From Porodaedalea pini (taxonomy: Eukaryota; Basidiomycota; Agaricomycetes; Hymenochaetales; Hymenochaetaceae): 64,000 bases of DNA. The stretch is taken from NCBI GenBank assembly GCA_002794775.1, contig NBAY01000016.1, forward strand, positions 310,001-374,000, written 5' to 3'. The translations under genes were made by a program, and so were the position numbers. Shown piece after piece: positions 12,101 to 23,719 of the stretch. The stretch's first letter is position 1. Every line of letters begins with the position of its first letter. The notes below the pieces were generated by a model. The model was not told the origin of the DNA. It worked only from the letters and a program-made list of their open reading frames with translations, and did no database searches.

Positions 12101-13141
12101 GAGGTCACTCGTTGACTTCTGAGGTCCGCCCGAAAAAGATACAGGTTCAGGCTCGCGAGGTGGGTGGCTTTTAACTTCTTCAGACTCGGAATTCTGACCG
12201 GGCGTATATATGTCCTCCTTGGAACCAAGCGACCCAGGATCCCCTTGGGCTTCTTCTTCTTCGTCCACACGACCCGAGAAAGGTTGACCAGAAGGGACAC
12301 GCCTCTTCCCGCCGCCCCACGCGTTATCATTCCCATTGAGAACTCCGTCAAAGCCGCTGCCACTGCCCATGCGCGTGCGCGGGGATACAAGTGAAGGCGA
12401 CGCAAGACTCCCAGGTGTACCGGACCATGACGTCTTACGCGGCAGCGATAGCGGAGGATGATCTGACGGATAGGTCGCATTAGTATGTACAATGAGGATG
12501 TCGCTAGATGTGCACGTACCCGCACCGTTGCTGTCTCCACGCCTGCGTCTCCCCATTAGGCCCAAATTGCTGTTCAATGGTCCGCCTTTTGAGCGATCGC
12601 CTTGCGCCATGTAATCCGCCGATTGACGACGTCGAAGTTCCGAGTTCAACGAAGAAGCGTACAGCTGGATTTTTTTTTTCAGGCTAAACGCGCAATAACA
12701 TGGGGCACATCAAAGTTTTCACGCCCACCTTCCTCTCTGCCTCAGTAAAGTCGCTCAGACAGACCGGCTCACCTGCCGGCTCTCTCACTATTCCCTCCCA
12801 GCGTTCTACCTCGATTGGAAGCTCACTGCTTCCTCCCCCATCCTTGTAGAACTGGAGCATCTCATCTCGCGAATACTTGAAAGGATGGGCTATGTCGCGC
12901 TTCCCTTGCACAGGCGGGGCGTGAGGCGTGACAAGCGCAGAGTACGAGGCCGCTCCTGGCGGTGCTGGTGTGCCATTTGAGTGTCCTCCGAGACCACCGG
13001 ACGGAGGAGGTGGAGAGGTCGCAAGTGGTTTAGCAGATGCAGGCTGCTTCCTCATCCACTGACGCCTGCAATTTAGACACCGTATGTTACGAGAATGTGG
13101 ACTCTTACCTCAGGACCAAAACGCATAGTAGTAGCAGTCAT
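9141..13141 (-). CDS. GYF-domain protein (SMY2/SYH1/GIGYF-like)
   Basis: Adaptor that binds proline-rich PPGF/L-type ligands. Relatives act in translation repression, mRNA decay and COPII/ER traffic. Exons, in transcript order: 13141-13109, 13058-12729, 12664-12520, 12462-11941, 11884-11051, 10995-9857, 9793-9490, 9436-9141; 1,200 aa. The GYF domain spans about residues 328-385 with LQWSYIDPSGNVQGPF, then MQLWHEQHYF and a following basic segment; the usual G-Y-F reads H-Y-F. The flanks are long and disordered. A coiled, Lys/Glu/Arg-rich region (EERRKQTAKEKE) lies near 10140-9900. The C-terminal EFMKWMRDSLRGLN...QMLLSFP block is conserved in fungal SMY2-like proteins, and the end is a basic KVVKKKSKR tail. 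The ATG at 13141 gives MTATTMRFGPEWMRKQP, the usual fungal N-terminus. Confidence 0.88.
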
Positions 13142-13472
13142 TTTGTGTAGTAAGGTGATATTCAAAAGTCCCCTGAAGAGATTTCGAGCTGTTGGAACTA
13201 TGTTCTGAGTTGCACGAGGCTGTGGTCGCGTCAATGTCAATGTTGTCGCTAGCCAAGAGACACTCCAGGGCCGGCCCTATTTTACTCCAGTTTTAATTTT
13301 CTATCCTGCACAAGGGGAAAAGGGAAAACTATCGAACGATGGCCTTTGACTACACTAAGAACAATCGGAAATCTTTGGAATTATGCATTATTAGTTGAAC
13401 TGGTCTACGTGGATGATGTGATAATAATATAAATGCGTCAATTCGTCAAGGGGAGGCCGTTCAATTCAAAAT
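13142..13472. other. Intergenic between carrier and GYF genes
   Basis: 331 bp, promoter side of the GYF gene and 3' side of the carrier gene, both on the - strand. No further feature seen. Confidence 0.55.
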
Positions 13473-14677
13473 CTAATGGTCTACTGGCTTTGCCAGAACT
13501 TTTCCGATACCCTGTAAAGAATTTTTTAAGCCTGTGTCCAAGGAAAAGAGAGATCAAAGAAGGATGCACGCACGTCAAAGCAAGAAATCATAATCCCACA
13601 TGCTGGGGCAATTTTTGCGATTCGAGGTGTAAGTCCAGCAAACAGACCTGGAACTCCTTCTGTCCTAACCACCTCTCTTAAAACAGCTAGCAACGAAGAT
13701 GATGACTGGGGGGAGCCACCAGACATCGAAGACATGACAAGGGCCTGCCTGCGCGTCTTGGCAGTATCAAAAGGCGAAACGATCAACGCAGCAGTCGTCC
13801 CGCTGATGGCACCACTGACAAACGTGACTGGAGCTCCACTATAGCCTTTCCCTTCCAGAGATGCTTTCAGTCGCTCATAACCTGCCCAATATATTCCGCT
13901 AAAGGGCACATCTCGCCAGAGTGTCGGCCCAACTCCGCGCCATAGCGAACGAAGGCCTTGTGCTTGTGCTATCCCCCGAACAGAGACTAAGACAGAGCGA
14001 AGGGTATGTGGTATACCAGGGGAGAGGGGTGTAGATTGGAGATTGGTGCGAATGAGCTCCAAAGGAGAGGCTAGCGTCGAGATAGCACTTCGTGCGATGA
14101 CACCAGCAAATAACGGTGTTAAGCTCGGCCAAGGGGATACCGGGGGTAAAACAACCCGAAGTAAGTGATCATAAGCCAACATATATGATGTCGAGGAAGG
14201 GACACCAATCAATCTTAAGGAAAATATGTGAGAAACTCATTTAAATTGAGGCTAAGAAAGATGGACGTACAAAGTTGTTCCCGCTCCTTTCCAAAGCCCC
14301 TTCAGGCCTTCCGCTTTGACGACATGCCGTACAGCATCCCAAAATCCATTGACTCGTTCCGTCCGCAATACGCCATGGTCCCAGATGCACACAACTTCTT
14401 GTGGCAACCGTCGAGCGTATGAAGACATGTTGCGTACACATCCCAGAGCATTGTTTGGTTGACAACATCCGCTGGGTGTTGGCGGCTTGGGAAACAACGG
14501 AATTTGAGGAGGAGGTTGCGTTTGCAGCCTCGTCTTCACAACATCGAATGGCGTCACTATGATCAGAAGTCAACTAACGGTCGAGACGTGATTTTCATTA
14601 GTTTAACACATACTGGTGAGCGCGGTTAGGGTCGACCCCGTGGCTGCTGCCACGAGCTTGGCATTGAACGGGTCCAT
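13473..14677 (-). CDS. MTM1: Mitochondrial carrier, Mtm1/SLC25A39-40 type
   Basis: Inner-membrane solute carrier. The Mtm1 group influences Mn loading of SOD2, and the animal members (SLC25A39/40) import glutathione. Exons: 14677-14614, 14556-14271, 14213-13574, 13511-13473; 342 aa, normal for a six-helix carrier. Three carrier signatures appear: TPFDVVKTRLQ (repeat 1), SPLELIRTNLQ (repeat 2), SPFDTAKTRRQ (repeat 3). A long insert after the first signature (PPPQIPLFPKPP...CVRNMSSYA) is typical of the Mtm1 group rather than other carriers. The final 39-nt exon (13511-13473) is chosen because simple read-through would end the protein in unrelated residues. Family assignment is firm; the transported substrate is inferred from the family. 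Confidence 0.88.
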
Positions 14678-14860
14678 AGGACAGCCAGAGAGAGCCCGCT
14701 CTAGTCGCGGCCTTCGAGATCGTGGGTGTGGTGGACAACCCGGTGAATGCGAGACCAAGAGTCGGAGTCCGGCACCTGCTTCGTCATTCTAGATCCCTCG
14801 GCCGAGCATATCTGATTGTCCTCTTTTGGACTGTCGATCCCCAGCCAATCAGACTCTATA

Positions 14861-15536
14861 CAGTATTCAACCCCTCCTTCGAACACCTCTCAGTGTTTGA
14901 TTTTTCTATTCCGCAATTCTAAATATTCTTTCTCCAAAAAACTTCCTGATGCTTCCTCCTCATCTTCTTGACATACTTGATTTCTTTGAGAGCATAAAAA
15001 TCGGAAATAAAATGTATAATTCAACAACACTAAAAACATGAGAATTGTCACAAACATGGCTCCTTCGAACTCCGTGACAACATCACCAAATGCCTTGACT
15101 GGCCAATCAGCACTCGTGCCAAAATCGGCTGTCGCGCGTCCTCCGTCAAAATCAAATGATCACACTCACGGTGCCTTTCCCCAGGTTTTCTGCTTGCTCT
15201 GTTCACGCCCTTCATCTGTTTTCTAATTGAACTATGAGAAAGGATTCTAAAACATCTTATTTGTCTAATAATGCCTTCAAAATTGAAATTATCATCTCCA
15301 TAAAATTAAATGGCTTGAATTACCTTAGCCTCTGTTCAGGAAAATACAAAAAATCCTAACTGTTCTGCACCCCTACACCCATCAACTGCACACATTGTCT
15401 TCAAATTTTGCTTGCAGGTAAAGGACATCTATCTTAGCATGCTGAATTTTTTTTTGAAGCAATTCGGTGAACTTTGAGGCCAGTAATACCTTCTGTTCGA
15501 AGGAAGGGTGGTGTTCGAAGGAGGGGTTAAATACTG
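14861..15536. mobile_element. Non-autonomous Tc1/mariner-like element (MITE), 676 bp
   Basis: The ends are inverted repeats: 26 of 27 outer bases match (CAGTATT, C or T, AACCCCTCC, then TTCGAACACC). The element is bordered on both sides by TA (14859-14860 and 15537-15538), the target duplication of Tc1/mariner elements, whose termini often begin with CAG. The core CCTTCGAAC recurs subterminally near 15061 and 15496-15520. The interior is AT-rich and has no transposase-like ORF, so it would need a transposase in trans. It sits in the 1-kb gap between the mitochondrial carrier start and the eisosome gene stop. Confidence 0.72.
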
Positions 15537-15682
15537 TAGCAGTCCGTGATACATGACATTGCATAAAATCGATACAGTACATTTACGAGCCCATTCAACA
15601 CATAATCAAGAAACATCAGAAATTGTATATAGAGGGTAATTCGTGGTATAGAAGTCCTTGCTGGCTCTGGGACATTATCCGC

Positions 15683-17552
15683 TTACATGTCCTGGTACGG
15701 GGGAGGGGTAGCACCGTCTCCCTCCGCGCCCTTGCCTCCAGAGCCTCCTTGCTTGGCCTCTGCCTCCTTAAGCAGCCTGTCCTTCTCCTCCTTCTCAAGG
15801 CGTTTCTTCTCCTCTTCCGCAGACTCAAACTTCTGAGTCGGAGCCGAGCTATGCAGAAGACGCTCGCGCTCCTCGCGCTGGAGACGCGCTTTCTCTTCCT
15901 CTGCACTGTCCGGCTTCGGAGCTGTTTGGCCATAGCTGGTGGAATAACCTGGAGTAGCGCCAGATGAAGCGGCAGATGGGGGAGTGGCTGACTTCAAGTC
16001 TTTGAGAGAGCCACTTGCGGGTCCCGGCCCATCAACACCAGCAGACACAGGGACGCCCGTCTCTGCGATCGTTGGCTCAGGAACGTGGAGGGGTGCCGTC
16101 TTCGTGTCCGCCGGAGAATTCGACACGTTGGACACAACAGAGGGAGCAGTGGCCACGTTGGACGGGATAGAAGTAGTTTCACTAGACTGGCTGTTCGAAG
16201 GGGAAGACTTGTTGGGGATCGGGGCCGGAGAGTTGTTGAGCGCCGCAGGATTGACTGGCGGCGGAGATAAAGCTGGTCCGGAGGACTGCGGTGGGTTCGT
16301 CTGGGGAGCAGATGTATCATCATGCGTCCTTCCGGGCAGACTCGGGGAAGCAATGCCTGATAGCTCTGTAGCATGGGTAACGCCGAAGCTACGAGAGTCC
16401 GACCGGTTGATATCGGCAACGGATGGCTGGAACGAGTGGCTGATACTTCCTGGCTTGAAATTGTCGAGGGCATGCTGGAGCGATGCGCGCGTTGCAGCCG
16501 TTGACTGAGCCCCAGAGTAGGGCTGAGCCGCCGAAGGTGGGACGGATGGCAGCGCGGCAACGATCGAAGTCGAAGCCTCAGCGAGAAGGACGAGCTTTTC
16601 CCCGTACTGCACGAACTCAAATTAACAAATGCAACTAAATTGGTATTCAGGTAAATTCTGACCTCTCTGAGCGCCGCCCATTTCGCGCGTTCGGACTCCG
16701 CGACTGCCTTTCTCTTGAGGAGATCGATTTCCTTTTCGGCAGGCTCATCTTCAGCCTCCGCTTTCGCAAGTTGCTCTTTGAGATCAGCCATTCGCTTCTC
16801 CGATCCCTTTTGCTGATCGTGCTCAAGCCTTGCAATCTGAGTCTGAAGACCTGAACGTAGGTTGCGCTTCGGCTCAAGTGCCCTTTCGGCATTTCGAAGA
16901 GCCTTCATGGATGAGCGGGACGCATTCAACTCGGAGGCGAGAGTGGCAGATAGCGCGCCATGGATGAAGTTCAGGTACGCGAGCCTGTCCGTGACTATAG
17001 TTGGTAGACGTGTGTTAGGAACGCATTCGTTTAAAGAAAGGAATAGAAGGACCAACTTACCATCTTTGATGTCCTCGTCCTGAGCCTGACCCCACATGTA
17101 CAACTCCTTGCTTTGAGACTTGGCGTCTTTCTATGATAACGATTTCAATGAGCGTTCAATCTTTAGTCTCCGCGCGTTTAGTAACTCACAGAAACTCCCT
17201 CGAAATCGAGGCAGACTCCTTTCTGGGACGTGATAATCCGCTGCGTGGGCGAGACGGAGCTGTTGCGCGCAGTCCGATTAGCAACACAAACAAAAGCGCA
17301 TACATGTACATCTTAAAATACTACTCACGCATACTGCATCTGCAAATTCCTGAACTGGTGAGTGATGTTGCCAAGCACCTGGGATTTCGCCCCGATCCCG
17401 CCCTGCGCTGCGGCCTGGTTCGCCGTCGGCTGCTCAGAGGAGCCGCCCTGGGACTGCAGCTTCGACTGCAAATGAGATACCTGGCCCGAGATTGGGGACT
17501 GTTCGTACGCGGACTGGGCCTTTGTGGCCAGCGAGGAGAAGAAACTGGACAT
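15683..17552 (-). CDS. PIL1: Eisosome core component, Pil1/Lsp1-like BAR protein
   Basis: Forms the membrane-bound lattice of eisosomes, furrows in the plasma membrane that respond to sphingolipids and tension. Exons: 17552-17329, 17259-17190, 17130-17061, 16994-16663, 16606-15683; 539 aa. The conserved Pil1 half (~1-240) includes ELYMWGQAQDEDIKD, VTDRLAYLNFIHGAL and a long helix rich in Lys/Glu/Arg ending with ALREYGEKLVLLAEA, as in the BAR fold. The C-terminal half is Ser/Pro/Ala-rich and then charged (EEEKKRLEKEEKDRLLKEAEAK), common in basidiomycete members and absent from yeast. The only ATG at the start is 17552, in a good context (CACCATC before ATG). Confidence 0.87.
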
Positions 17553-17814
17553 GATGGTGGTCAAGGGTTGAGTGAAGATTAAAGTAGATACGCGGATATG
17601 GCCTATATACGTGAATTGCAGAGCCTGCGCAGTCCGTAACTACGCGTCATACCCTGGTCATATTCTGTTCATTTCTCTATACGGCGAAAGGTTCTCACAT
17701 GTGCTTCAGAATATCATGCAGAGCTCGAGCTAATGGTATTATATATGAAGGTACAGCCCACAACACGCTCCGCTAATCTACAACGCCATCGTATTATCGG
17801 AGCAACATAGTATC

Positions 17815-18990
17815 TCAAACAATAATCTTCTTCGCTTTACCCTTCTTCTCCGAGTCCTTGTGCGACAGGAACTCAACCTCAGTCGCTAGCGGCCCAGCAA
17901 GCTTCTGCGTCTCTCCATACCCAAGCACGTTCATCTTGAAGTGCTTCCCGATCGTCTCAATTCTCGTCCGCAGCTTGTCTTCATCTGACTGGCTCAATGG
18001 GGCGAGGCGCGTCCAGATAGAAATACGGTAGAACTGCGGGCGCGTAGAAACGATGACTCCAGTCACCAGCGACTGCGGTGCAGACTCTTCGCTGGACAGC
18101 ACAGAAGAATCGAACGTCTCACCGATCGCGGCAAGCATCTACACAGGTATGAGCATCACGCTTCACGTCCTCGGAAGACATGACTCACAGTATACAGCCA
18201 CATCTTGTCGACGTTTCCCCTGTTCTTGTCCTTGGGCAATTGAATGCTCCACTTTCCTCCATGTTTGTTTGCATCATCCTCCCAAGCGGGAATAATGCCC
18301 TCCTGCACGCAGCATAAGTCGAGTTAACACTGTAATTCAAACGGATTTGCCGTACCTTGAAAAGATAGTAGTTAGCCTTTTGCGGCAACTGCGATGGAGG
18401 AACGATGTTATTATACAACCTATATGCATTTAGCAGCATCAGCGCATTATTCGCCATCATAGACATGCAATAGAACTCACCCCCAGAACTCCTCCACGCT
18501 GTCAAAACTAATGACCCGTTTTATGTCCTCCATCCAGCCCATCGCCGCAGCCGCACCAGGCGTTTGAGGTAGTGGTGTCTGGGGCGCAGCTGTCATTGGC
18601 GTTTGCGGTAAGTTTCGGCCCTTTGTGGAAGGCGAGTCGAACCAGAGAGTCCAGGGTGAGAAAAGAGGATGCTATCAAAATGCGTAACCATGTACATATG
18701 TTAGAGGGTATTATATCGAAATGGCATGCATAAAGAGCAGTGTTGGAACGCACCTTGACATTGAAGTTGGTTGGGTCACTGAATACGGTTTTTATTCCCT
18801 CTGCCTGAGATTCCATGTCGACCTCCTGGATTTCGCCATCCTCCAAATTGTCGCCGTTAGCTGATGCTTCAGGGGAGACCTTGGATGCGTCATTCGATCC
18901 ATTCACGTCTTTGCCTTCGGACAAAGCGGCAGAAAGAGCTGCTCTGGATGCCTGCATCGCAGAGGTTGGAAGCGAGGAAGCGGATGTCAT
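17815..18990 (-). CDS. CDC33: Translation initiation factor eIF4E
   Basis: Binds the mRNA 5' cap and, through eIF4G, recruits the 40S subunit. Exons: 18990-18754, 18671-18481, 18419-18356, 18302-18189, 18138-17815; 309 aa. A ~75-residue variable N-terminus (acidic LEDGEIQEVDMES) precedes the eIF4E fold. The fold's diagnostic tryptophans are present: HPLFSPWTLWFDSP (W86, W89), VEEFWGLYNNI, EGIIPAWEDDANKHGGKW (W171, W182). The cap-stacking Trp pair and the acidic partner after Trp171 are intact. The Lys-rich C-terminus (KKGKAKKIIV) is longer than in yeast. Upstream lies a gene desert, so its promoter may be extended. The call is secure. Confidence 0.95.
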
Positions 18991-19429
18991 GATTACCGAC
19001 TTTGAAGGTGAGGGTACGCAATATCACAAAGAGCACACGATCGCGATGAAGGCAGAGGCGGGCGAAGAGAGGTAAGTGGGGCCAAACAAGAATAGAGTAA
19101 GTTATATGCTTTGAGCAGAATTAAACTAAGGATATGCAGAGCAGAAGCAAGTGCAGAGTGCTTGTGAGTAGCGAAGCAGAATGGGAGTCGCAATAAAGGT
19201 ATGGATGGACTTTGTGAGATTTCTTCTGCAAAAGCGGGTCGCTCTCAGGTCAAAACAACGCCACGCAGATTAGTCATACCATGATGGCGCATCACTGCGG
19301 CCCGAGTGACCGCGGTACAAAAGTCAGGAGTCTCCCGCCGCATAACTGACCTCTACATTTTATAACACCTCAGGTTATGGATTCGAAGGACACTCGCGCG
19401 TGATGTACCTCCAGCATGTCAGTAGTGAT

Positions 19430-20750
19430 CACACACATGTATCGGTTAGTCTGCAACTTCTTTGGCGCTGCTCTCTGCACGCTGCGTTCCTGCGAGGGCT
19501 CGACATTTCTGCAATATGCGTACGCTTGGACTACTTGGACATGTCAGAACCGTTCTGGTCCAGCCATACGGTTGAAGATGAGTGTAAAGTGAATCGATTT
19601 GATACACTCAGTATCTCATCATGTGCCGCCTATTTTTGTGATCTTCTGCACAGACGAACCTGTCAATGAATAGATGTGGAGATGCCTCTCGTACGTGTGG
19701 CCTACAAGCTTCAGCGTTAATATTTTATGGGTGACTGGGTTTCCCGACTCTATATTCACGGTCTGTGTAGGTTGCGATAATTCGTCCCTTCGAAACTTTC
19801 TAGAAGGCTGACCCGGAGCTGTCACTGTATCTATACCGTTTCTTCTCCCGCGACACATCATCCGTCTTTCAGCCAATGCGGTTCACTCATCGACGATACT
19901 TCTATTCTCATTAACCTGAGTTCTCATTAATATTTAGGCCTAGTGAATAAAAGACGCAGTGGTATGCCTCCTTCATACATCTCCGATGATTCCAGACACC
20001 GGCCAGTACTACTGTAGTACTGTCTACACTCTACAAGCTCGCGTGAGATTCGAACATCCTTGCGCCTTTTGTTCTCGCTGATACCGAGTCTAGATGATAC
20101 TTTACATTTATGGTAAGGAGGACCTGAGTCGCCTTAACCAGCGATGCAAGGCGCCGATCGACGTCTTCCGGATGAAAGTACTTGAAGAAGGCCAGAAGAT
20201 CGCTCGCACTCCGAGCGGGCTATTGGTTACTCACATGTATGGATCATCTTATGGCTTGATACCTGCACGCTGTGTTCCTGCAAGATCTAGAGTCCGACGT
20301 GTCTGCGAGTTGCTTACCCTCGGAACACTCGGACATCTCTGTACCATTGAAGACGAGCATCAATATTAATTTTACTGTGAGTCTAATTCCATGCACTCGA
20401 TATTTCAACACGCGCCACCTGCTTTTGTGAACTTCTTTCTGCACAGATTAATATTGATAAATTGAGCAAATGTGACATTGAATAGATCTGGAGATGCCTC
20501 GTACACTGGTGATTGTCTGTATTCATGGCTTGTACATGTGCGTAGGGATAGCCCTTCCTCCCTATTTAGATAATTTACACTTCGAAACTTTCTAGAAGAC
20601 TGACTCGGATCTGTCAATGTATGTATCTCGTTTCTTCTCCCGCGATTCAGCTAAAGCTGTTAACTCCTCGACAGTACTAGTGCTTCTATCCCATGAGCCT
20701 AAGTTCTCGTCGCATCTTTTTCTCGGTTTCTTTAAGGTCTAGTGTTTACA
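19430..20750. repeat. Diverged tandem duplication, unit ~790 bp
   Basis: Two copies in direct orientation. Anchor pairs keep nearly constant offsets: GCACGCTG...TTCCTG at 19477 and 20265 (788), TTTTTGTG/CTTTTGTG at ~19631 and ~20421 (790), CTTCGAAACTTTCTAGAAG at 19788 and 20580 (792), TTTCTTCTCCCGCGA at 19839 and 20631 (792). The copies have drifted through substitutions and small indels. No coding potential is kept between the copies. Confidence 0.7.
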
Positions 20751-20868
20751 TACACACTGTAACACAGGCAGGCTCGCATGTGACCCGGATATCCACGTGC
20801 CTTGCGAGCTGCATACGCCAATTGACGTCACCTGACAAGCTTCGAGAAGGCACACGATTGCGCCTTCC

Positions 20869-20890
20869 ACTAGTACTACTACTAGTACTG
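20869..20890. repeat. ACTAGTACT motif cluster
   Basis: Two ACTAGTACT units joined by an ACT triplet. The same 9-mer, or its complement AGTACTAGT, recurs at 20673, 21889, 22263, 25594, 25860 (overlapping pair), 39385, 40210 and 50124. Confidence 0.6.
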
Positions 20891-23719
20891 AGCGTCTCTG
20901 AGCATTCACGTCTGGGTGGCATGCTCTGGTGTCTGCCGAGTTTACTCCGTGTGCTCACCTTTGAGCTTCTTGCTATGCTCTATCTGCGACCTCGGCTTTC
21001 CTAACATCCCACGATGCCTAACCCTCTCCCGCGCCGATGCGCTTCTGTACCTGTGCTCCGCGCATCTGTCACCAAAGAACCGTGGATGAATACTTGCTTG
21101 CTTGTCGCGGCGAAGCGAATCCACGATGCTCTTCTTCGCATCTCACCGCGTATTGAAATGTATGCACGCACATGCAGCTACGACGCGTATCGCCTTCCCG
21201 GCGGAATGTGCGCAAGGCGACACAACCTAATCGTGACTACGTAGTACTATAACCTACCGCGGAATCCACGTCTATCACATCTCACCAAATCCCGCACCCA
21301 GGCGCTCAACTCTCGTCCGAGCAGACCGTCGGCACCTGACGCTCGTCTGCTTCTCAAGCAACTTGGATCTATATGATTGTAGGAATCGGAGGACTTTCTC
21401 CAGCCAGAGTCTGAAGAATTTTTGATCAGCTTCTTTCAGCATTCAGTCGGTCGAGGTGTATCCTATTACTCCTTGCGCTGCCACAAACAGTGCTAGTGGC
21501 GTCTTCCACCCTATATACGCCTTACTACGTGGTCTGGAAGCCCTATTTGTACGGATGATTTGAGCATCGCGACAATCCTCGTGGTAACATGGTCTCTTGC
21601 TTACTTGCCAGCTAAGTGCAAATCCAAGCAAGTGGTTTGCGCGCCTCTCTAAGCTCGCAGACTGAGATTTATTTTGGTTTTGAATCGCTCATGCCTCGCT
21701 GGCCATGGTGATGCTTAAAGTCTGATCCTAGGCCTGTTAGTCGCTCGTCCCTGCGGGAACTTTCATAATCTGTAAGGAGATCATTATGTGCGAAGACCGT
21801 CTCTCAACTTTATTTTCCCTGGTTGACAGTCTCGGTAGAAGTCCATACCTCAGCGAATATTTCTCGACTGAGGTTGACGGTCGTGTTCACTAGTACTGTA
21901 AGAGCTCGTTCGCCGCTCGTTGGTGGCACTAGCACTGGTACTAACAAAACAAGCTTAAGGCTCCAAAGTCGGTCTATGACGGCACATATTGCGTCTGCTA
22001 CATTAGTTTATGCACATTTGCTCAGTTGCTCAAATGTGCTGCTTGTGAGGATCCTCCAGAGAGAATCCAGACGGTGCCTCACATGTAAAGATATACTATT
22101 AATATTCCTTTCTCCGCTGTAGGGAGCACTATATTCCGAATTTCATACTCGACGGAATTTCCGAGCCCGGGGTCTTTGAGCTAGCGTTCTCAACCTCCCG
22201 ACTGTCCGGCGGCACACACCATCTCGCATCCGCCTCTGCTTCTCTAGATCTGTCTCTTTCTTACTAGTACTGTCGCTCGAAGGTCCACGGCCACCGAGCG
22301 GCTATGATAATTTGCTATATATGCCGGTGGCTTCCTTCAAAATTCTACTGAATATTAAGACATAAAGAATATATCCTCTGATTCTACGTATGGCTTCTTC
22401 CTCCTATCTTCCTATTTCGACGTGCAGTACATACATATATCGTTGTGACTGAAGTTCACTCGAACCCCTCTTTTCCCTTCCCTTCTCCTTCTCCTTCCCT
22501 ACCACATACTGCTCCTTTCCGTTCTTCTCTGTCCTTCACCTATGATCTTCCGGAGGCGAGCTCTGCTAATCAAGCGTTCCCCGGCCCGCGGACCTGCCAC
22601 ATCTGCATGTAGCGCGTCTCGAGCCTCATTCAACTGTGTGCATCTGGATTTTGAATATCTGTAAGGTAAACTATTACTTATGCACCGTCTGACTCGAGGT
22701 AGCTGTAGCAGAAGTTTCAGCCGACACGTGAGCTATCCATAAATAGAATATGAAAGTTGCCCGATTAGGCGACGGTGACTCGGAGGCGCGGAAATGCAAG
22801 CTTCTTGAAATGTTTAATTGCGAAAACAGACATCCAGTGTACGTACTGACCCAGTACAGGTGACACGCTTGTTCAATTCCTTCTGAGTCTAGCATGCAAG
22901 TCATACTCGTCGAAAATAAGTACTTTTTTTTTTTCACCTGCATGCTCTCGTCCTCCAAGATCGAAGTAAGAACTTCTCTTTTTGACAGTACTAACATTGC
23001 AATGATCTTTTCTTTGCCATGCACATTACACGTGCTTCGATTCTGAATTGTGCCGCGGAATCAGGGGACATGTACAGTCAGGAGATTGAGCTAATTACGG
23101 GTGAGAACCTTAAAACTTTAGAGCCAGGGGGGAAAAGAGACGAGTAGCCACAACAAACCACAAATAGCAACATAAAACTTCTGCGAAAGATGACGAAAAG
23201 GAAGGGAGAGAAAGTCCAAGAAGAACCCGAATTAGCCAGTCAGGAGAACGAACAGAAACAGAACGCCGGTAAAGGAGAGATGGAGGGAAAACGAACACGT
23301 ATCATCGTATCGAATACAAAGAGAATAATGATAAGATTCAAGGCAGGGAATGGATCCCGAGACGTTAAACGCACGCTGGGGCCGCTCCCTGAGTTCTTAA
23401 GTCCCACAGAACGTTTGTGGATCATGGAGCTCAATGTAGGAAGGAGATAAACGGCGAAAGGAAGATGCAACAATATAAGAAGCAGAAAGAAGGCCTGACT
23501 GCAAGGAGTGACAGGTTGGATCACATCGAAGTGGGGAAACGGATGGATCTGAAAGGAAAGGGGCTGGGAAGACAGATTATGAACGACAGAAGTATATCAC
23601 CAACAACCTGAGAATAGAGAAGCAGCAGCGTATTTTTGGAGGACCAGGTTTCTAGTCCGGGCTGGGAGTGACAAGGAGAGGAGAAATGGAAGAGAACAGT
23701 AGGAAGAACCTGTGGAGGA

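Larger units (their letters stand above)
18991..23719. other. 4.7-kb gene desert
   Basis: No ORF here resembles a known family, and no spliced model with coding-like composition could be built on either strand. Contents: a decayed tandem duplication (19430-20750), many AGTACT/ACTAGTACT motifs, a pyrimidine-rich tract near 22450-22530, and a purine-rich stretch on the + strand at 23180-23700 that lies in the 3' flank of the next gene. It may hold an lncRNA or a dead element; neither can be shown from sequence. Confidence 0.5.

Noticed and set aside
20035..20095. tRNA-like TTCGAATC on the - strand
   Set aside because: The T-stem does not pair beyond one base and no D-arm or acceptor stem could be formed.
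20094..20369. 91-codon ORF in the desert
   Set aside because: Not preserved in the duplicated unit and no protein-like motifs.
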